DNA from: an uncultured Victivallales bacterium
GTDB taxonomy: Bacteria; Verrucomicrobiota; Lentisphaeria; Victivallales; UBA1829
Direction: 5' to 3'
Length of the DNA: 64,000 bases
Assembly (NCBI GenBank): GCA_934644965.1
Contig: CAKUDG010000001.1
Coordinates: 186,001-250,000, forward strand
Of this stretch, positions 29,607 through 39,310 are shown one piece after another (position 1 is the first letter of the stretch; every line of letters starts with the position of its first letter). The translations under genes and the position numbers were made by a program. The notes beneath the pieces are model-generated. The model ran no database searches. It saw nothing but the letters and a program-made list of their open reading frames with translations, and was not told the origin of the DNA.

Positions 29607-30113
29607 TCAGATTCTTCTGCTGTCGTAAGCCCACTGAAGCAGAGCCTGGCGCTGCTTCGGACGGCAGGAAAGATCCCCGGCCGGACAATTCCAGTGAATT
29701 TGCGCGGCATGGCGGAGCATGGCTTTCCAACGCCGGATCTGCCGTTCGTCATCCGGGCAGCGCCTGCCCGCGTAATAGCGGCAGTACCACTGGAACCATC
29801 CCCGGGGATCATCGGGATAGATCCAGCCTTTCCGTCGCCAGAGGGAGAGCGGGGAAGAGGCGAGAACGCCGAAGAAATTCCGTTCCGGATCGTGTTTTTC
29901 ATGACAGAGTTTGGCTTTTTCAAACCAGTCTTCGGGGAATTCGGCGGTACAGTCGGTCATGTATTTTCCACCGAAGACGCCGAGTTCGAGCATTTCCTTC
30001 GGGGTCAGCTCGGGATGAAAAGCGGGGTGGAAATTCTCGCCGGGGGGTTCGGTGAGGAAATAACGATAGTCCTGCTGCATCAGATCATGGACGACAATCT
30101 CTCGTTTTTTCAT
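29607..30113 (-). CDS. Conserved hypothetical protein
   Basis: 168 residues from ATG 30113 (GGGAG upstream); an upstream ATG at 30182 would overlap the lipocalin gene. The sequence has highly recognisable blocks, 'VVHDLMQQ', 'ELTPKEMLELGVFGGKYMTD', 'WRRKGWIYPDDPRGWFQWY' and 'CRPKQRQALLQWAYDSR', which I know from widespread proteins of unknown function in bacteria and some eukaryotes. It is rich in Trp, Tyr and Arg, and I cannot name a reaction. Confidence 0.8.
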   Translation of the reverse strand: MKKREIVVHDLMQQDYRYFLTEPPGENFHPAFHPELTPKEMLELGVFGGKYMTDCTAEFPEDWFEKAKLCHEKHDPERNFFGVLASSPLSLWRRKGWIYPDDPRGWFQWYCRYYAGRRCPDDERQIRRWKAMLRHAAQIHWNCPAGDLSCRPKQRQALLQWAYDSRRI

Positions 30114-30147
30114 TCTTTTCTCTCCCGGAACTTCGATTTCTTTTTTC

Positions 30148-30744
30148 TCATGGTGTGTCGCCGCCGTTTTCTTTCTTGTCATTTCCGGCGGAGAGGGTGT
30201 TTTCTTCCTCCTGGCGGGGATATTCGAGTCCGTCCACAGGGAACCCCCAGTCCCGGCAGAGAGAAAGATACTGTTCCAGCCTCCCTTCGGGCAGTTCGGG
30301 AGTCCGGGAAAGGATCCAGAGATAGTCCCTGCTGGAAGACGTCACGATAGCGGAGGAATAATCTGCTTCCAGGCGGATCACGCGGTAATCTCCGCTGAAG
30401 GGAGCGAAGAAGGTGACTTCCAGTTCAGCGGTTCCGGGATCCGCATTTTTTTTCCATTTTGCGCGGCCCTCGGCACTTTTCCTCTTTCCGGAGCGCATGC
30501 CGGAATTCAGGACTTTGACAGTCCCGTCCGGATTCAGAGAGTATTCGGCAACGACAAAATCCAGATCGCGTTCAAATCGGTGCGGGAGTCTTGCAATTTC
30601 ATACCATCGGCCCATATAGCGTCCGACGTCGAAATTCCGTACCGCGGGGATGGCTGCAGTCGAATCCGAATGGAAACATCCCGTCAGCAGGGCGAAAGGC
30701 AGAGAAAGCAGGAAGAAAGGTGCATTTTTCCTTGTGATTTTCAT
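30148..30744 (-). CDS. blc: Bacterial lipocalin (Blc-like lipoprotein)
   Basis: 198 residues. A lipoprotein signal ends at 'LLTGC', so the mature protein is anchored by Cys22 or so. The lipocalin signature 'NFDVGRYMGRWYEIARLPHRFE' (GxW motif) starts the barrel, and 'YLWILSRTP' is the late conserved strand. Family members bind fatty acids or lysophospholipids at the outer membrane. The C-terminal tail (about 30 residues) is polar and Glu/Asn-rich. It lies 34 bases upstream of the conserved hypothetical on the same strand. Confidence 0.92.
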   Translation of the reverse strand: MKITRKNAPFFLLSLPFALLTGCFHSDSTAAIPAVRNFDVGRYMGRWYEIARLPHRFERDLDFVVAEYSLNPDGTVKVLNSGMRSGKRKSAEGRAKWKKNADPGTAELEVTFFAPFSGDYRVIRLEADYSSAIVTSSSRDYLWILSRTPELPEGRLEQYLSLCRDWGFPVDGLEYPRQEEENTLSAGNDKKENGGDTP

Positions 30745-31030
30745 TTGTGGAAATCCCCCTTTTGATCTATTTGATTTTCCGTGCGGAAAGCATCCGGGTT
30801 TCCTTTGATCCTGATTCTTTCTTCCTTTTTCTTCCCGTCCATGTTCTTTTTTCAGAAGGCGGAGAAGAGGAGGAGGAAAAAGAAAGAGGAATGGAAGTCC
30901 GCCATGGGAATCAATCTACATGATCCCTCATCTTTTTCAAGCGCCTTCTTCAAGTGCCTTTTCTGAAAGGCGGGATAAAGCAGAAACGGTATGGGAGGAA
31001 GCATTTTTTGAAAATAAATTCCGGAACAAC

Positions 31031-31060
31031 TTGACAATCAGGAAAGAAATGCCATATTAT
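31031..31060 (+). promoter_or_regulatory. Sigma70 promoter of rpmA
   Basis: A perfect TTGACA (31031-31036), an 18-base spacer and TATTAT (31055-31060), 70 bases before the rpmA ATG. The rest of the 386-base spacer upstream (30745-31130) holds no recognised gene. Confidence 0.8.
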
Positions 31061-31130
31061 CAGTCCGCGTTGCAGTGTTGACAGATGAAACGGATGTCTG
31101 AGAGAGAATCATTTTCAAGGAGAATATACC

Positions 31131-31424
31131 ATGGCACATAAAAAAGGACAGTCGAGCAGCAGGAACGGCCGGGACAGTCAGCCGAAGATGCTGGGAATCA
31201 AAGCATTCGGAGGAGAATTTGTAACTGCCGGCAGCATTATTGTCCGTCAGCGCGGGACGAAGTTCCATCCCGGGCGCAACGTTGGATGCGGCAGAGATTT
31301 CACCCTCTTCGCACTTTGCGACGGAATTGTGAAATTCAAGAAATCTCTTCGGAAATCCGTGGAAGTCGTGGCGCTTCCTCCGGTAGTTGCGCCTGCGGAA
31401 GAAGCCCCCGGAGCGGAAGCGTAA
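31131..31424 (+). CDS. rpmA: 50S ribosomal protein L27
   Basis: 97 residues starting '[16 protein letters not shown]' with the conserved '[28 protein letters not shown]' core and 'GRDFTLFA'. L27 reaches into the peptidyl-transferase centre with its N-terminus. The C-terminal tail is extended and acidic/Ala-Pro-rich. The usual partner rplU (L21) is not in front of it here; the gene has its own strong promoter. obg follows after 147 bases. Confidence 0.96.
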   Translation: MAHKKGQSSSRNGRDSQPKMLGIKAFGGEFVTAGSIIVRQRGTKFHPGRNVGCGRDFTLFALCDGIVKFKKSLRKSVEVVALPPVVAPAEEAPGAEA

Positions 31425-31571
31425 GCGGAAGTCTTTGGATTTCCGTTTTCCTTTTTCAATTTGTCAGTTGCCAGATGAAAGCCCGGTCACTCGTTCCGGA
31501 AAGAGGAGTTCCGGGCTTTTTCCTGTCTATGCACTGAAATCCGAAATACGATCCAATCGAGCAGGTGGTCC

Positions 31572-32621
31572 ATGTTTGTCGACAGAGCCGAAATCACCAT
31601 CAAAGCAGGAGACGGCGGCGACGGCTGCTGCAGTTTCAGGCGGGAAGCCTTTGTCCCCAAAGGCGGTCCGAACGGCGGCGACGGCGCCCCGGGAGGCGAT
31701 ATCATTTTCATCGGCGATCCCGGAGAACAAAGTCTCTTGAACTTCATCTACAACCGTCGTTTCCAGGCTCAGGACGGCGGCGACGGAAAAGGCAAGGACA
31801 TGCATGGCCGTTCGGGAAAACCTCTCTACATCAAAGTCCCGCCCGGCACCCTCGTGTACAACCGGGAGACCAATGACCTGCTGGCGGATATTGATGAACC
31901 CTACAAGGAGGTTGTTGTGGCTGTCGGCGGACGCGGCGGACGCGGAAACGCCCGTTTCGCCTCCAGCGTAAACCGGGCGCCGCGCGAACATGAACCGGGG
32001 GAAAAGACCGAACCAGTCGAAATCCGCCTGGAACTGAAAATGATCGCGGATATCGGACTGGTCGGTTATCCGAACGCCGGAAAATCCACCTTCCTCTCCG
32101 CCGTTTCCAATGCCAGACCAAAAGTGGCGCCGTATCCTTTCACCACGCTGCATCCTGTCATCGGCGTCATGGAATATCCGGACTTCGCAAAGATCACCGT
32201 CGCGGATATCCCGGGCCTGATCGACGGAGCTCACCTGAATGCCGGGCTCGGTCATTATTTCCTGCGTCATATCGAACGGACGAAAATGCTCGTCTATGTC
32301 CTTGACATGGCCGGAGTCGACGGCAGAAACCCGCTCGACGACCTGAAGGTCCTCCAGAAGGAACTGGAAGAATACATGAAGGGACTCAGCAGACGCGCCC
32401 TCGTCATTCTGGCAAACAAAATGGATCTCCCCGAAGCCGCCGGAAATCTCGAGGAACTCCAACTCGATGAAGCGGCTGAAGGACTCGAAATCATTCCCTT
32501 GAGCGCGGCTTCGGATCCGGATTTCTCTGCTGTCAAAGAGCGTCTCCGCTTTCTTCTGGAGGAAAAAGCCTCCTCCGCTCCGCTCCCGGAAGAGCAGTCC
32601 CTTTCCTCCGGCGTTTTCTGA
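31572..32621 (+). CDS. obg: GTPase Obg/CgtA
   Basis: 349 residues. The glycine-rich Obg domain (1-155, 'GGDGGDG', 'GGPNGGDGAPGG') precedes the G domain: G1 'GYPNAGKST' (165-173), G2 'YPFTTLHP', G3 'DIPGLIDGA', G4 'NKMDL'. A short tail of about 20 residues replaces the longer C-terminal domain of some species. It acts in late 50S assembly and stress responses. AGGTGG lies 5 bases before the ATG. A weak GC hairpin with a T-rich end follows the stop (32622-32660). Confidence 0.96.
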   Translation: MFVDRAEITIKAGDGGDGCCSFRREAFVPKGGPNGGDGAPGGDIIFIGDPGEQSLLNFIYNRRFQAQDGGDGKGKDMHGRSGKPLYIKVPPGTLVYNRETNDLLADIDEPYKEVVVAVGGRGGRGNARFASSVNRAPREHEPGEKTEPVEIRLELKMIADIGLVGYPNAGKSTFLSAVSNARPKVAPYPFTTLHPVIGVMEYPDFAKITVADIPGLIDGAHLNAGLGHYFLRHIERTKMLVYVLDMAGVDGRNPLDDLKVLQKELEEYMKGLSRRALVILANKMDLPEAAGNLEELQLDEAAEGLEIIPLSAASDPDFSAVKERLRFLLEEKASSAPLPEEQSLSSGVF

Positions 32622-33154
32622 CGCGCCCCCTCCCGGAGGCGCCTTCTCTTTTTCTCCTGCAGTTTTTCTCACAATCCGGACTTCTGACACGCAGTGAAAG
32701 AAGCACGCTGTTATTCTTGGGGGGAAGGTCTTTCCCATCAGCCAGTCTTTCTCCTCAGCCAGTCTTTTCCCACAGCCACCCGTAGTGCCGACGCATACAC
32801 AAGGGGAAAAAGAAGAAGAAAAGACAACGTTTTTCCCCTTGTACGGCCAGAAATCTCACATTGACGGAGTCTCTTTTCTCTTCTTTCTCACTCCTTCCCG
32901 TGCCATCCTCGTCCGTCGTTACGCGTCTCTCCCCCCCACCCCGCCGCTACTCTGCGCATCATCGCAGACGGAGGGCCGGAAGGAGGAGGAAAAGGAGGAA
33001 CGAACGGGAAGAAAAATTGCGGCAGCAGGAGGGAAAATCCTCCATTCCCCGAGGAGGAGGAAGCGCAGCATGCATGATCGTGATACGGCAAGAACAACGG
33101 GTGGTGGGAGGCAAAGGAACGGCCCCTCTCGCCCTCGTCCACTTTTTCCAGCTG
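32622..33154. other. Long spacer without a recognised gene
   Basis: 533 bases, starting with a GC-rich hairpin (GCGCC..GGCGC) and T-run just after obg. The rest has alternating pyrimidine and purine tracts and a duplicated CAGCCAGTCTTT. Open frames here lack a start signal and codon bias. Confidence 0.4.
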
Positions 33155-33430
33155 CTATGAAAGGCGGGAAAAGTGTTCAATGGCTTTGGCAAACTCGGCA
33201 ATGGTCTTCTCCGCATCGCCGTGTTCAATGCCGTCCCTGACACAGTGGTTGAGATGTCCTTCGAGAATAATCTGGCCGATTTTATGCAGAGCGCCTTTGG
33301 CGGCATTGATCTGAATCAGGACTTGTTCACAGGGGATGTCGCTGTCGATCATTTTATCGATGGCATTCAGCTGCCCGGCGACTTTTTTAATCCGGGCATG
33401 GAGTCTGGCACTGTCCATACATTTCTGCAT
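33155..33430 (-). CDS. CsoR/RcnR-family metal-sensing repressor
   Basis: 91 residues, all-helical. The metal/thiol ligands of the family are visible as Cys34, His59 and Cys63 (C-x24-H-x3-C), the CsoR copper-type arrangement. Residues 'RIKKVAGQLNAIDKMI' form the DNA-binding helix. The start is ATG 33430 with GAGG just upstream; a GTG at 33439 is also in frame. Such proteins repress copper, nickel, formaldehyde or sulfide-response genes, but no transporter or target gene is adjacent, so the signal is unknown. Confidence 0.88.
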   Translation of the reverse strand: MQKCMDSARLHARIKKVAGQLNAIDKMIDSDIPCEQVLIQINAAKGALHKIGQIILEGHLNHCVRDGIEHGDAEKTIAEFAKAIEHFSRLS

Positions 33431-33990
33431 TTTCCTCACCTCTCAAACTCAGCTTTTCAAGGGAAAAGAAAGAATGGCGGCAGGACTCTTTTCCCCTCAG
33501 TCTCAGGCTCTCTTCCGGAGAGAAGCGTTTCCCCAGGCTTCTCTCTTCTCCTGCCCCCTCCCGTGCTCCAGCCGCAGAAGGCAAATGAAGAATCAAAAAG
33601 GGCAAACTTCACTTCCCCATGGATACGGATCCGGCAAAAAAGAAAGGAAGATTCTCCTTCCCTTCAATTTCATTCTCTTTTCAACGGCTCAACGGCGGCT
33701 ATTTCCACCTTTTCCTCCCCGTTTTTCTTTTTCCATCCCCGGCTCAATAGAGGCAGTGAAGGCGCCTGTTCTCTCCGGAAACGCCGCCACATCCGCGCAG
33801 CGGTGGCGGGGGAGAGGGAAAACAGTACGGAGACGGAAGCGTCCTTGTTCTTCCCCAGCAGGATGCTCTCTCCACAAGGGGGAACGATTTTCCCTGCTTC
33901 TTATTACCCCCCCGATTTTCTTCCGATTTTCTTCCGATTCCGATCGGCAGACATTCCGCCTTCTGGAGGAAGAATGCCAACTTCAAAGAA
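33431..33990. other. Spacer of low-complexity DNA
   Basis: About 560 bases of mostly A/G or C/T runs between the regulator and lpxA. No gene with normal codon use, no tRNA and no clear terminator seen. Confidence 0.4.
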
Positions 33991-34830
33991 TCAGTCCTGC
34001 GCGGCGGTGGCGCGCTGTTCCATTTCATCTCTCTGATCATCCGGGACTCCGGTATATTTCGGATTCCCGGGCATGATGCCGCGGTTGGATTCCTTGATGA
34101 AATTGACAAACATCCGCACTTCCGGAATCATCGGCTGGGATTCAATGCGTTCGAGAGCATTTTTGGTGTTGAGTCCTTCAAAGAAGAAGGTTTTGATGGC
34201 GCGGCGGATGGCCAGACGAGTCTCATTTGGCATTCCCGCGCGACGGAGCCCGATGGTGTTGGGGCCGGTGATGAAATTGGTCTCGCGCAGCATGCAGAAA
34301 GGAGGCACATCCTGACCGATGAGACATCCCGCTCCGATCATCGCCAGCGACCCGATGCGGCAGAACTGATGGATCTTGGTATAGCCGCTGAGGACGGCGC
34401 CTTCTCCGATCCGGATATGCCCGGTCAGAGCGGTATGGTTGGCGATCGTCACACGGTCCGCGATGACCACGTCATGAGCCACATGGACGAAAGACATCAG
34501 AAGGACATGGCTGCCGATGACGGTTTTCATGAACTCAAACGGCGGACGGTGAATTGTCACATATTCCCGGATGACGGTATCATGACCGATCTCCGTCGAA
34601 GAACGGATTCCCTTGTAGAAACGATGGTCCTGCGGCTCGGCTCCGACCAGGGCGCCGAAATAGACGCGGCATCTGGCGCCGAGCGTTGTATACTGGGCAA
34701 TTTTCACATGGGCATCAATATAACAATCATCTCCGATTCTGACATCATCATCAATGACGGCGTAGGGGCCGATTTCCACATTATTGCCGATCTCAGCTTT
34801 CGGGGACACGATGGCTGTCGGATGTATCAT
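33991..34830 (-). CDS. lpxA: Acyl-ACP-UDP-GlcNAc O-acyltransferase (first LpxA copy)
   Basis: 279 residues from ATG 34830. The left-handed beta-helix hexapeptide repeats start with 'MIHPTAIVSPKAEIG'. The catalytic His is in 'SFVHVAHDVVI', and 'GLRRAGMP' with the following C-terminal helices is the family pattern. It acylates UDP-GlcNAc in the first step of lipid A synthesis in the cytoplasm. The frame is open about 130 residues further upstream, but that part is not LpxA-like. A second LpxA-type gene is 4 kb to the right. Confidence 0.9.
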   Translation of the reverse strand: MIHPTAIVSPKAEIGNNVEIGPYAVIDDDVRIGDDCYIDAHVKIAQYTTLGARCRVYFGALVGAEPQDHRFYKGIRSSTEIGHDTVIREYVTIHRPPFEFMKTVIGSHVLLMSFVHVAHDVVIADRVTIANHTALTGHIRIGEGAVLSGYTKIHQFCRIGSLAMIGAGCLIGQDVPPFCMLRETNFITGPNTIGLRRAGMPNETRLAIRRAIKTFFFEGLNTKNALERIESQPMIPEVRMFVNFIKESNRGIMPGNPKYTGVPDDQRDEMEQRATAAQD

Positions 34831-35159
34831 TCTTTGCCGATCCCTTCCATAAAATTCTTGTATTTTCCCGGGAAAACGGGTTGCATTCCCGTCGCGCGAC
34901 GCACTATATTGCCGTATAGTCACACCGGTATACAGTAACACGTTTTTCAGAATGGACAATCCCATCCGGCGATTTTCATAAAAAAAATCCCGGGTTTTCG
35001 CCTCCGCCAGGAGCCTTCCCCGGAGAAAGAAAAGAACGGGATGCTCAGAATGCGCCGCAAAGCGGAGATCGAGAGCTCCCCGGGAACGGCAGACATACCT
35101 TGCCACTTCCCGGCCATGAAAGACTTTGAACAAAATAATAATGAAGAAAGGAGGCGGAA
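34831..35159. other. Divergent spacer between lpxA and the BamE-like gene
   Basis: Contains a perfect palindrome CGTCGCGCGACG at about 34890-34901 and an inverted repeat ACTATA..TATAGT (34903-34908, 34915-34920), either of which could be a protein-binding site or part of a promoter. No gene. Confidence 0.4.
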
Positions 35160-36125
35160 ATGAAGAATTTCCTCTCTGTTTTCCATACTCCGGGATCCGC
35201 CCCCGGAAGTCTCCCGGCGGATTCAAGGGGCGGGGACAGGACCGATCCTGTTCTTTTCCCGAACCATTTGCCGGGACAAGTCAACGCGTCCGCCCGGGAC
35301 AAAAACAACCGCACCGGCTCCGGCGGGCGCGAAGCCTTTCTGAAAGAAATAATGCCGCGTTGCCGCGCGCAAAGAAAGGGAATGGCTGCACTGCTGCTTG
35401 CGGGGATTTTCATGCTGTCTCCGGATCTTCCCGTTCTGGCCGGAGAGGAACTGGCCGCAGAAAAAGAGACTCCGGAAAAATCGGCGGAAGGGAAAGGAAT
35501 GCAGGGGGAGAACGCTTCATCCTCAATTTGCTCTGTTTCAACGGTTTCTTTACCCTCATCCACCGTCGTCGAAAAGGATGAAACAGCCGCGCCTTCCCCT
35601 GCACAGGAGAAGGCGGCTCCCGTATCAGACGCTGGAGCATCTCCGGCTCAGCCGCTTGACGTCATGGAAAAAAACGGATGGGTTTTCTGCGAGAACCTTG
35701 TCCTGGGATTGAAAACCGGAATCGGAAGAGCGTATGTCAGGCAAGTGCGGGATTTTGAAACGGAAATCTTTTTCGCCGACGGAGTCGCGACTTCCCTTCT
35801 GGAACGATTCCCGGAAGCAGTCAGAGAACTTCTGAAGAAGATTCCGACTCCCCCCGCGGGGGTTCCTCCGGAATTCGCTCCGCCTCCGGATCTGTACAGA
35901 CAGTTCACTGAAAAAATCCGGATTGGAGACAGCATCGAAGAACTCTTTGCAAAACTGGGCACCGCTTATGCCGGAAAACCTCTCTTCGACCTGTATTCCA
36001 GACGCATCATCAATGAATATTACTGGAAGTCTGAAAACGAAAAATGGCTCTTCGGAGCCGTTTTAAACGATGATTATACCATTGAAAAATCCCTGATCCG
36101 GAAAATTCCCGAACTCTGGCGCTGA
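35160..36125 (+). CDS. Membrane-anchored or exported protein with a BamE/SmpA-like C-terminus
   Basis: 321 residues from ATG 35160, which has AGGAGG 5 bases upstream. Residues 1-70 are Gly/Pro/Arg-rich, then one hydrophobic segment (about 73-93, 'GMAALLLAGIFMLSPDL') ending 'LAGEE'. ATG 35352 would turn this into a plain signal peptide. A Ser/Thr/Ala linker follows. The last 80 residues ('IRIGDSIEELFAKLG', 'NEYYWKSENEKWLFGAVLND') look like the SmpA/BamE lipoprotein fold, weakly. Function unknown. Confidence 0.6.
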   Translation: MKNFLSVFHTPGSAPGSLPADSRGGDRTDPVLFPNHLPGQVNASARDKNNRTGSGGREAFLKEIMPRCRAQRKGMAALLLAGIFMLSPDLPVLAGEELAAEKETPEKSAEGKGMQGENASSSICSVSTVSLPSSTVVEKDETAAPSPAQEKAAPVSDAGASPAQPLDVMEKNGWVFCENLVLGLKTGIGRAYVRQVRDFETEIFFADGVATSLLERFPEAVRELLKKIPTPPAGVPPEFAPPPDLYRQFTEKIRIGDSIEELFAKLGTAYAGKPLFDLYSRRIINEYYWKSENEKWLFGAVLNDDYTIEKSLIRKIPELWR

Positions 36126-36581
36126 CCCGCATCATTGTTTTCATCCCACCCCTGCCCTCTTCTTTTCCCTTGCTCTCTCCCCCTCCCGCAGAGCAACACA
36201 AAAAAGGACGGAAAGAGACGGAAAACAGAAGATCCCCTTCCTCCGGAAAGTTGCGAAGCCGCGGAAAGGGAGATATATTACAGCTTCATCCGGACATCCG
36301 CTCCCCTGACTGCTCCCGCCCCGGAAGTGTCCCCCGGACGAAGAAAGGAAATAACTCCGGAGGGGCAAAATCCGCCAGGCAAACGCACAGAATCCACGGA
36401 TTCTTCTGAAAGCGGGAAGAGGAAGAAAGAGCGGGATTTCCAAAAGAGCAAAATATGGAGTGCGCACGAAACGACAGATGCCAGAAAAACAGAAACGACG
36501 GAAATGTTTCGGGAACGCCAGTACCAATCCAGTGTACACAAAAAATAATTCGGACAACTTTTTTTCGGAGACCAAGTTCTT
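36126..36581. other. Spacer before the symporter gene
   Basis: 456 bases with no recognised gene. Purine-rich, with CGGAGA about 15 bases before the symporter ATG. Confidence 0.35.
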
Positions 36582-37964
36582 ATGACAGCCGTTCTATCCT
36601 TCTGCGCCCTGTGTCTGCTTCTTCTTGCGGGGAAGTTTCTCCGGATGAATTTTTCCATTTTCCAGCGGCTGTATCTGCCTTCGTCCGTCATAGGCGGAGG
36701 ACTGGGGCTGCTGCTTCTGAGCTGTTTCGGAGAAAAGATTCCGGCAGCGTGGCATGCGGGCTGGGGCGAACTGCCCTCCTTTCTGATCAATCTGGTTTTT
36801 GCGGGGCTTTTCCTCGGTGTCAGCACACCGGGAATCCGGAAGATCTGGGATCTTGCGGCGCCGCAGCTGTGTTACGGACAGCTGGTGGCGTGGGGCCAGT
36901 ACATTGTCGGAATCGGCTTGACCCTTCTGGTGCTGGGGCCGTGCTTCGGCAGCGGACCGGGGTTCGGAGCACTGATCGAAATCGGATTTGAAGGCGGTCA
37001 CGGCACCGTCGCGGGACTGACAAGCACATTCAATGAACTGGGCTGGCAGGAAGGAAAGGATCTGGGATTCACGGTGGCGACGGTCGGAATGATCGGAGGA
37101 GTGGTGATCGGCATGTGGCTGATCAATCTGGCAGTGCGTCTCGGCTGGGTGAAGAACATCCGCTCCTTTTCGGAACAGTCGCCGGAAGAGCGGCGCGGAA
37201 TCCATCCGCCGGATGCTCAGCCGAGTGCCGGAAGACAGACCGTCTTTTCCGACTCCATCGACTCGCTGGCACTGCATATCGCCCTGATCGGAATGGCGGT
37301 ACTGCTGGGGTATTTCATCAAGGAGGGACTCCGGCTTCTGAACACCGTCGCTCCGGAGGGCATCAGGGAACTGAAAATTCTCGAAAGCTTCCCGCTCTTC
37401 CCCCTCTGCATGATCGGGGGACTCCTGCTCCAGAAATTCTTCACTTGGATCAAGGCGGACTATCTGATCGATCACGGACTGATGCAGAGACTCTCCGGAA
37501 CCGCTCTCGACTTTCTCGTAGTTTCCGCCATCACAGCCATCCGGCTGGATTTCGTGGCGTCCTACTGGGCGCCGCTGCTCATCCTCTGCACGGCGGGAAT
37601 GGCATGGAACATCTTCGGAGTGCTCGTCATGGCCCCGCGCATCTTCAAGGACGCATGGTTTGAACGGGCCATCGCAGAATTCGGACAATCCAGCGGAGTC
37701 ACCGCCACGGGGCTGCTTCTCCTCAGAACGGTGGACCCGGAATCCAAAACCGTCGCCGCGGAAGCCTTCGGGTACAAACAGCTGCTCCATGAGCCCTTCA
37801 TGGGCGGCGGAATATGGACTTCCCTCGCACTTCCGCTCCTTCTCATCCACGGCAGCATGCCGGTCTTCTGCATCTGCTGCGGAATGTTCGTATTCTGGCT
37901 CCTCTTCTGGAAATTCGTCCTGAAGAAAAATGCTGGCCGCGGCAATACGGGAACAAGCCTCTGA
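36582..37964 (+). CDS. gltS: Sodium/glutamate symporter (ESS family)
   Basis: 460 residues with about 10-12 membrane segments in two inverted halves. The family's reentrant-loop motifs appear as 'PSSVIGGGLGLLLL', 'IEIGFEGGHGTVAGL' and, in the second half, 'AEFGQSSGVTATGLLLLR'. It imports glutamate with Na+. Substrate assignment rests on the family only. The central loop (about residues 205-225) is hydrophilic. It lies between the two lpxA genes. Confidence 0.85.
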   Translation: MTAVLSFCALCLLLLAGKFLRMNFSIFQRLYLPSSVIGGGLGLLLLSCFGEKIPAAWHAGWGELPSFLINLVFAGLFLGVSTPGIRKIWDLAAPQLCYGQLVAWGQYIVGIGLTLLVLGPCFGSGPGFGALIEIGFEGGHGTVAGLTSTFNELGWQEGKDLGFTVATVGMIGGVVIGMWLINLAVRLGWVKNIRSFSEQSPEERRGIHPPDAQPSAGRQTVFSDSIDSLALHIALIGMAVLLGYFIKEGLRLLNTVAPEGIRELKILESFPLFPLCMIGGLLLQKFFTWIKADYLIDHGLMQRLSGTALDFLVVSAITAIRLDFVASYWAPLLILCTAGMAWNIFGVLVMAPRIFKDAWFERAIAEFGQSSGVTATGLLLLRTVDPESKTVAAEAFGYKQLLHEPFMGGGIWTSLALPLLLIHGSMPVFCICCGMFVFWLLFWKFVLKKNAGRGNTGTSL

Positions 37965-38234
37965 TGAAGCCCTCTCCCAGACGCGTATCCAGAAAAGAAA
38001 AACTCAGACGGAAAAACGCATGACGGAGCGAATACAAGAGTAAGCGTTTTTTCCCAGCAGCGCCCTCTGTTGTTCTTCCGCTTCTTCTCTCTCCCCAAAA
38101 CCCACACTACAGAACACTGCAGAAGGTTCTGAGAGACGAGGGAAGAATACGAGGAGAGACAGCGGAAAACAACAGGAAACGGGTGAAAGACAGAGCGTCT
38201 CCGGGCATAGCGCATGGATCTTCCGGCGGGAAAA

Positions 38235-39038
38235 TCAGGCTCTGCGTCCGTGATGGTCTCCGCTCAGGATGCCGCGTTTGGAAGTTTCGACGAATTCCAG
38301 GAACTCCACGACTTCAGGAATCTGCGGGACTTCAGCGCGAACCTTTTCTGCGGCATTGCGGTGATTCAGGCCGTGACGGAAAAAGATGTCGTAAACATCC
38401 TTGATCGCACGGATGGTTTCAGCGGAGAAACCGTTTCTTTTCATGCCGACGATGTTGAATCCGCGGACACCTCCGTTGCGTCCGTCCCCGATCATGAAGG
38501 GAGGCAGATCCATGGAGATCTGCGATCCGCCGCTCAAGACGGCGAGACGCCCCATTCTGCAGAACTGATGCATCCCGGAGAGTCCCGATATCAGACAGTT
38601 GTCTCCGACCGTGCAGTATCCCGCAACCCCGCTGTAAGGCACAAAGATCACCCTGTTCCCGAGCACACAGTTATGAGAAATATGCGTATTTGCCATAAGG
38701 AAGCATCCATCCCCGATCACGGTTTCAGAACCGGGCTTTGTTCCCCGGTTGACCGTGACTCCTTCCCGGAAACGGTTGCCGTTGCCGATTCGGGTGGATG
38801 AGATCCCGAGTTCAGGCGTATAAGCATAGTCTTCCGGATCCGTCCCGATGGAAGCGAAGGCGTAAACGGTGTTGTTTTCCCCCATGGTGGTGTGTGCGCC
38901 GATGTGACACTGGGCGATCAGCCGGGTGCCGGCACCGATTTTCACATCTTCTTCAATCACGCAAAGAGGTCCGACGATCACGTCATCCGCAAGTTCTGCT
39001 CCGGGATCGACAATTGCTGTGGGATGGATAACTGCCAT
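38235..39038 (-). CDS. Second LpxA-type acyltransferase
   Basis: 267 residues from ATG 39038 (AGGAAGG upstream). It begins 'MAVIHPTAIVDPGAELAD', carries hexapeptide repeats and the His-containing 'NTHISHNCVLG' segment at the catalytic position, and ends with the LpxA-type C-terminal helices ('MKRNGFSAETIRAIK'). It is clearly divergent from the first copy: 'NRGTKPGSETVIGDG' replaces 'HRPPFEFMKTVIGSH'. It may use a different acyl chain or sugar (for example an LpxA/GlcNAc3N-type specificity), but sequence alone does not decide. Confidence 0.85.
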   Translation of the reverse strand: MAVIHPTAIVDPGAELADDVIVGPLCVIEEDVKIGAGTRLIAQCHIGAHTTMGENNTVYAFASIGTDPEDYAYTPELGISSTRIGNGNRFREGVTVNRGTKPGSETVIGDGCFLMANTHISHNCVLGNRVIFVPYSGVAGYCTVGDNCLISGLSGMHQFCRMGRLAVLSGGSQISMDLPPFMIGDGRNGGVRGFNIVGMKRNGFSAETIRAIKDVYDIFFRHGLNHRNAAEKVRAEVPQIPEVVEFLEFVETSKRGILSGDHHGRRA

Positions 39039-39310
39039 AATACGATTCGCCTTCCTGAAACTGTCTCTGTCAAACTGGCCTTGAAAAGCGGGAAGCGGGC
39101 GGAGGCGCAGAGAAAAATGAAAAATGCGGAAATGGAGCCTGCTGAAATCCGCCTTTCCACGCCTTCCGGATGATCCCGGAGGTCTGCGCACGGCCTGGTC
39201 TGCTGTGTATGTCTGGCGTTCCCGTTTCCTTTTCACTGGAATCCGCCCCGCCCCTCCCTGCCCGGAAAAAGCGGAAACGGATGGTTTTTCTCACTGATTC
39301 AGAGTGTTTC

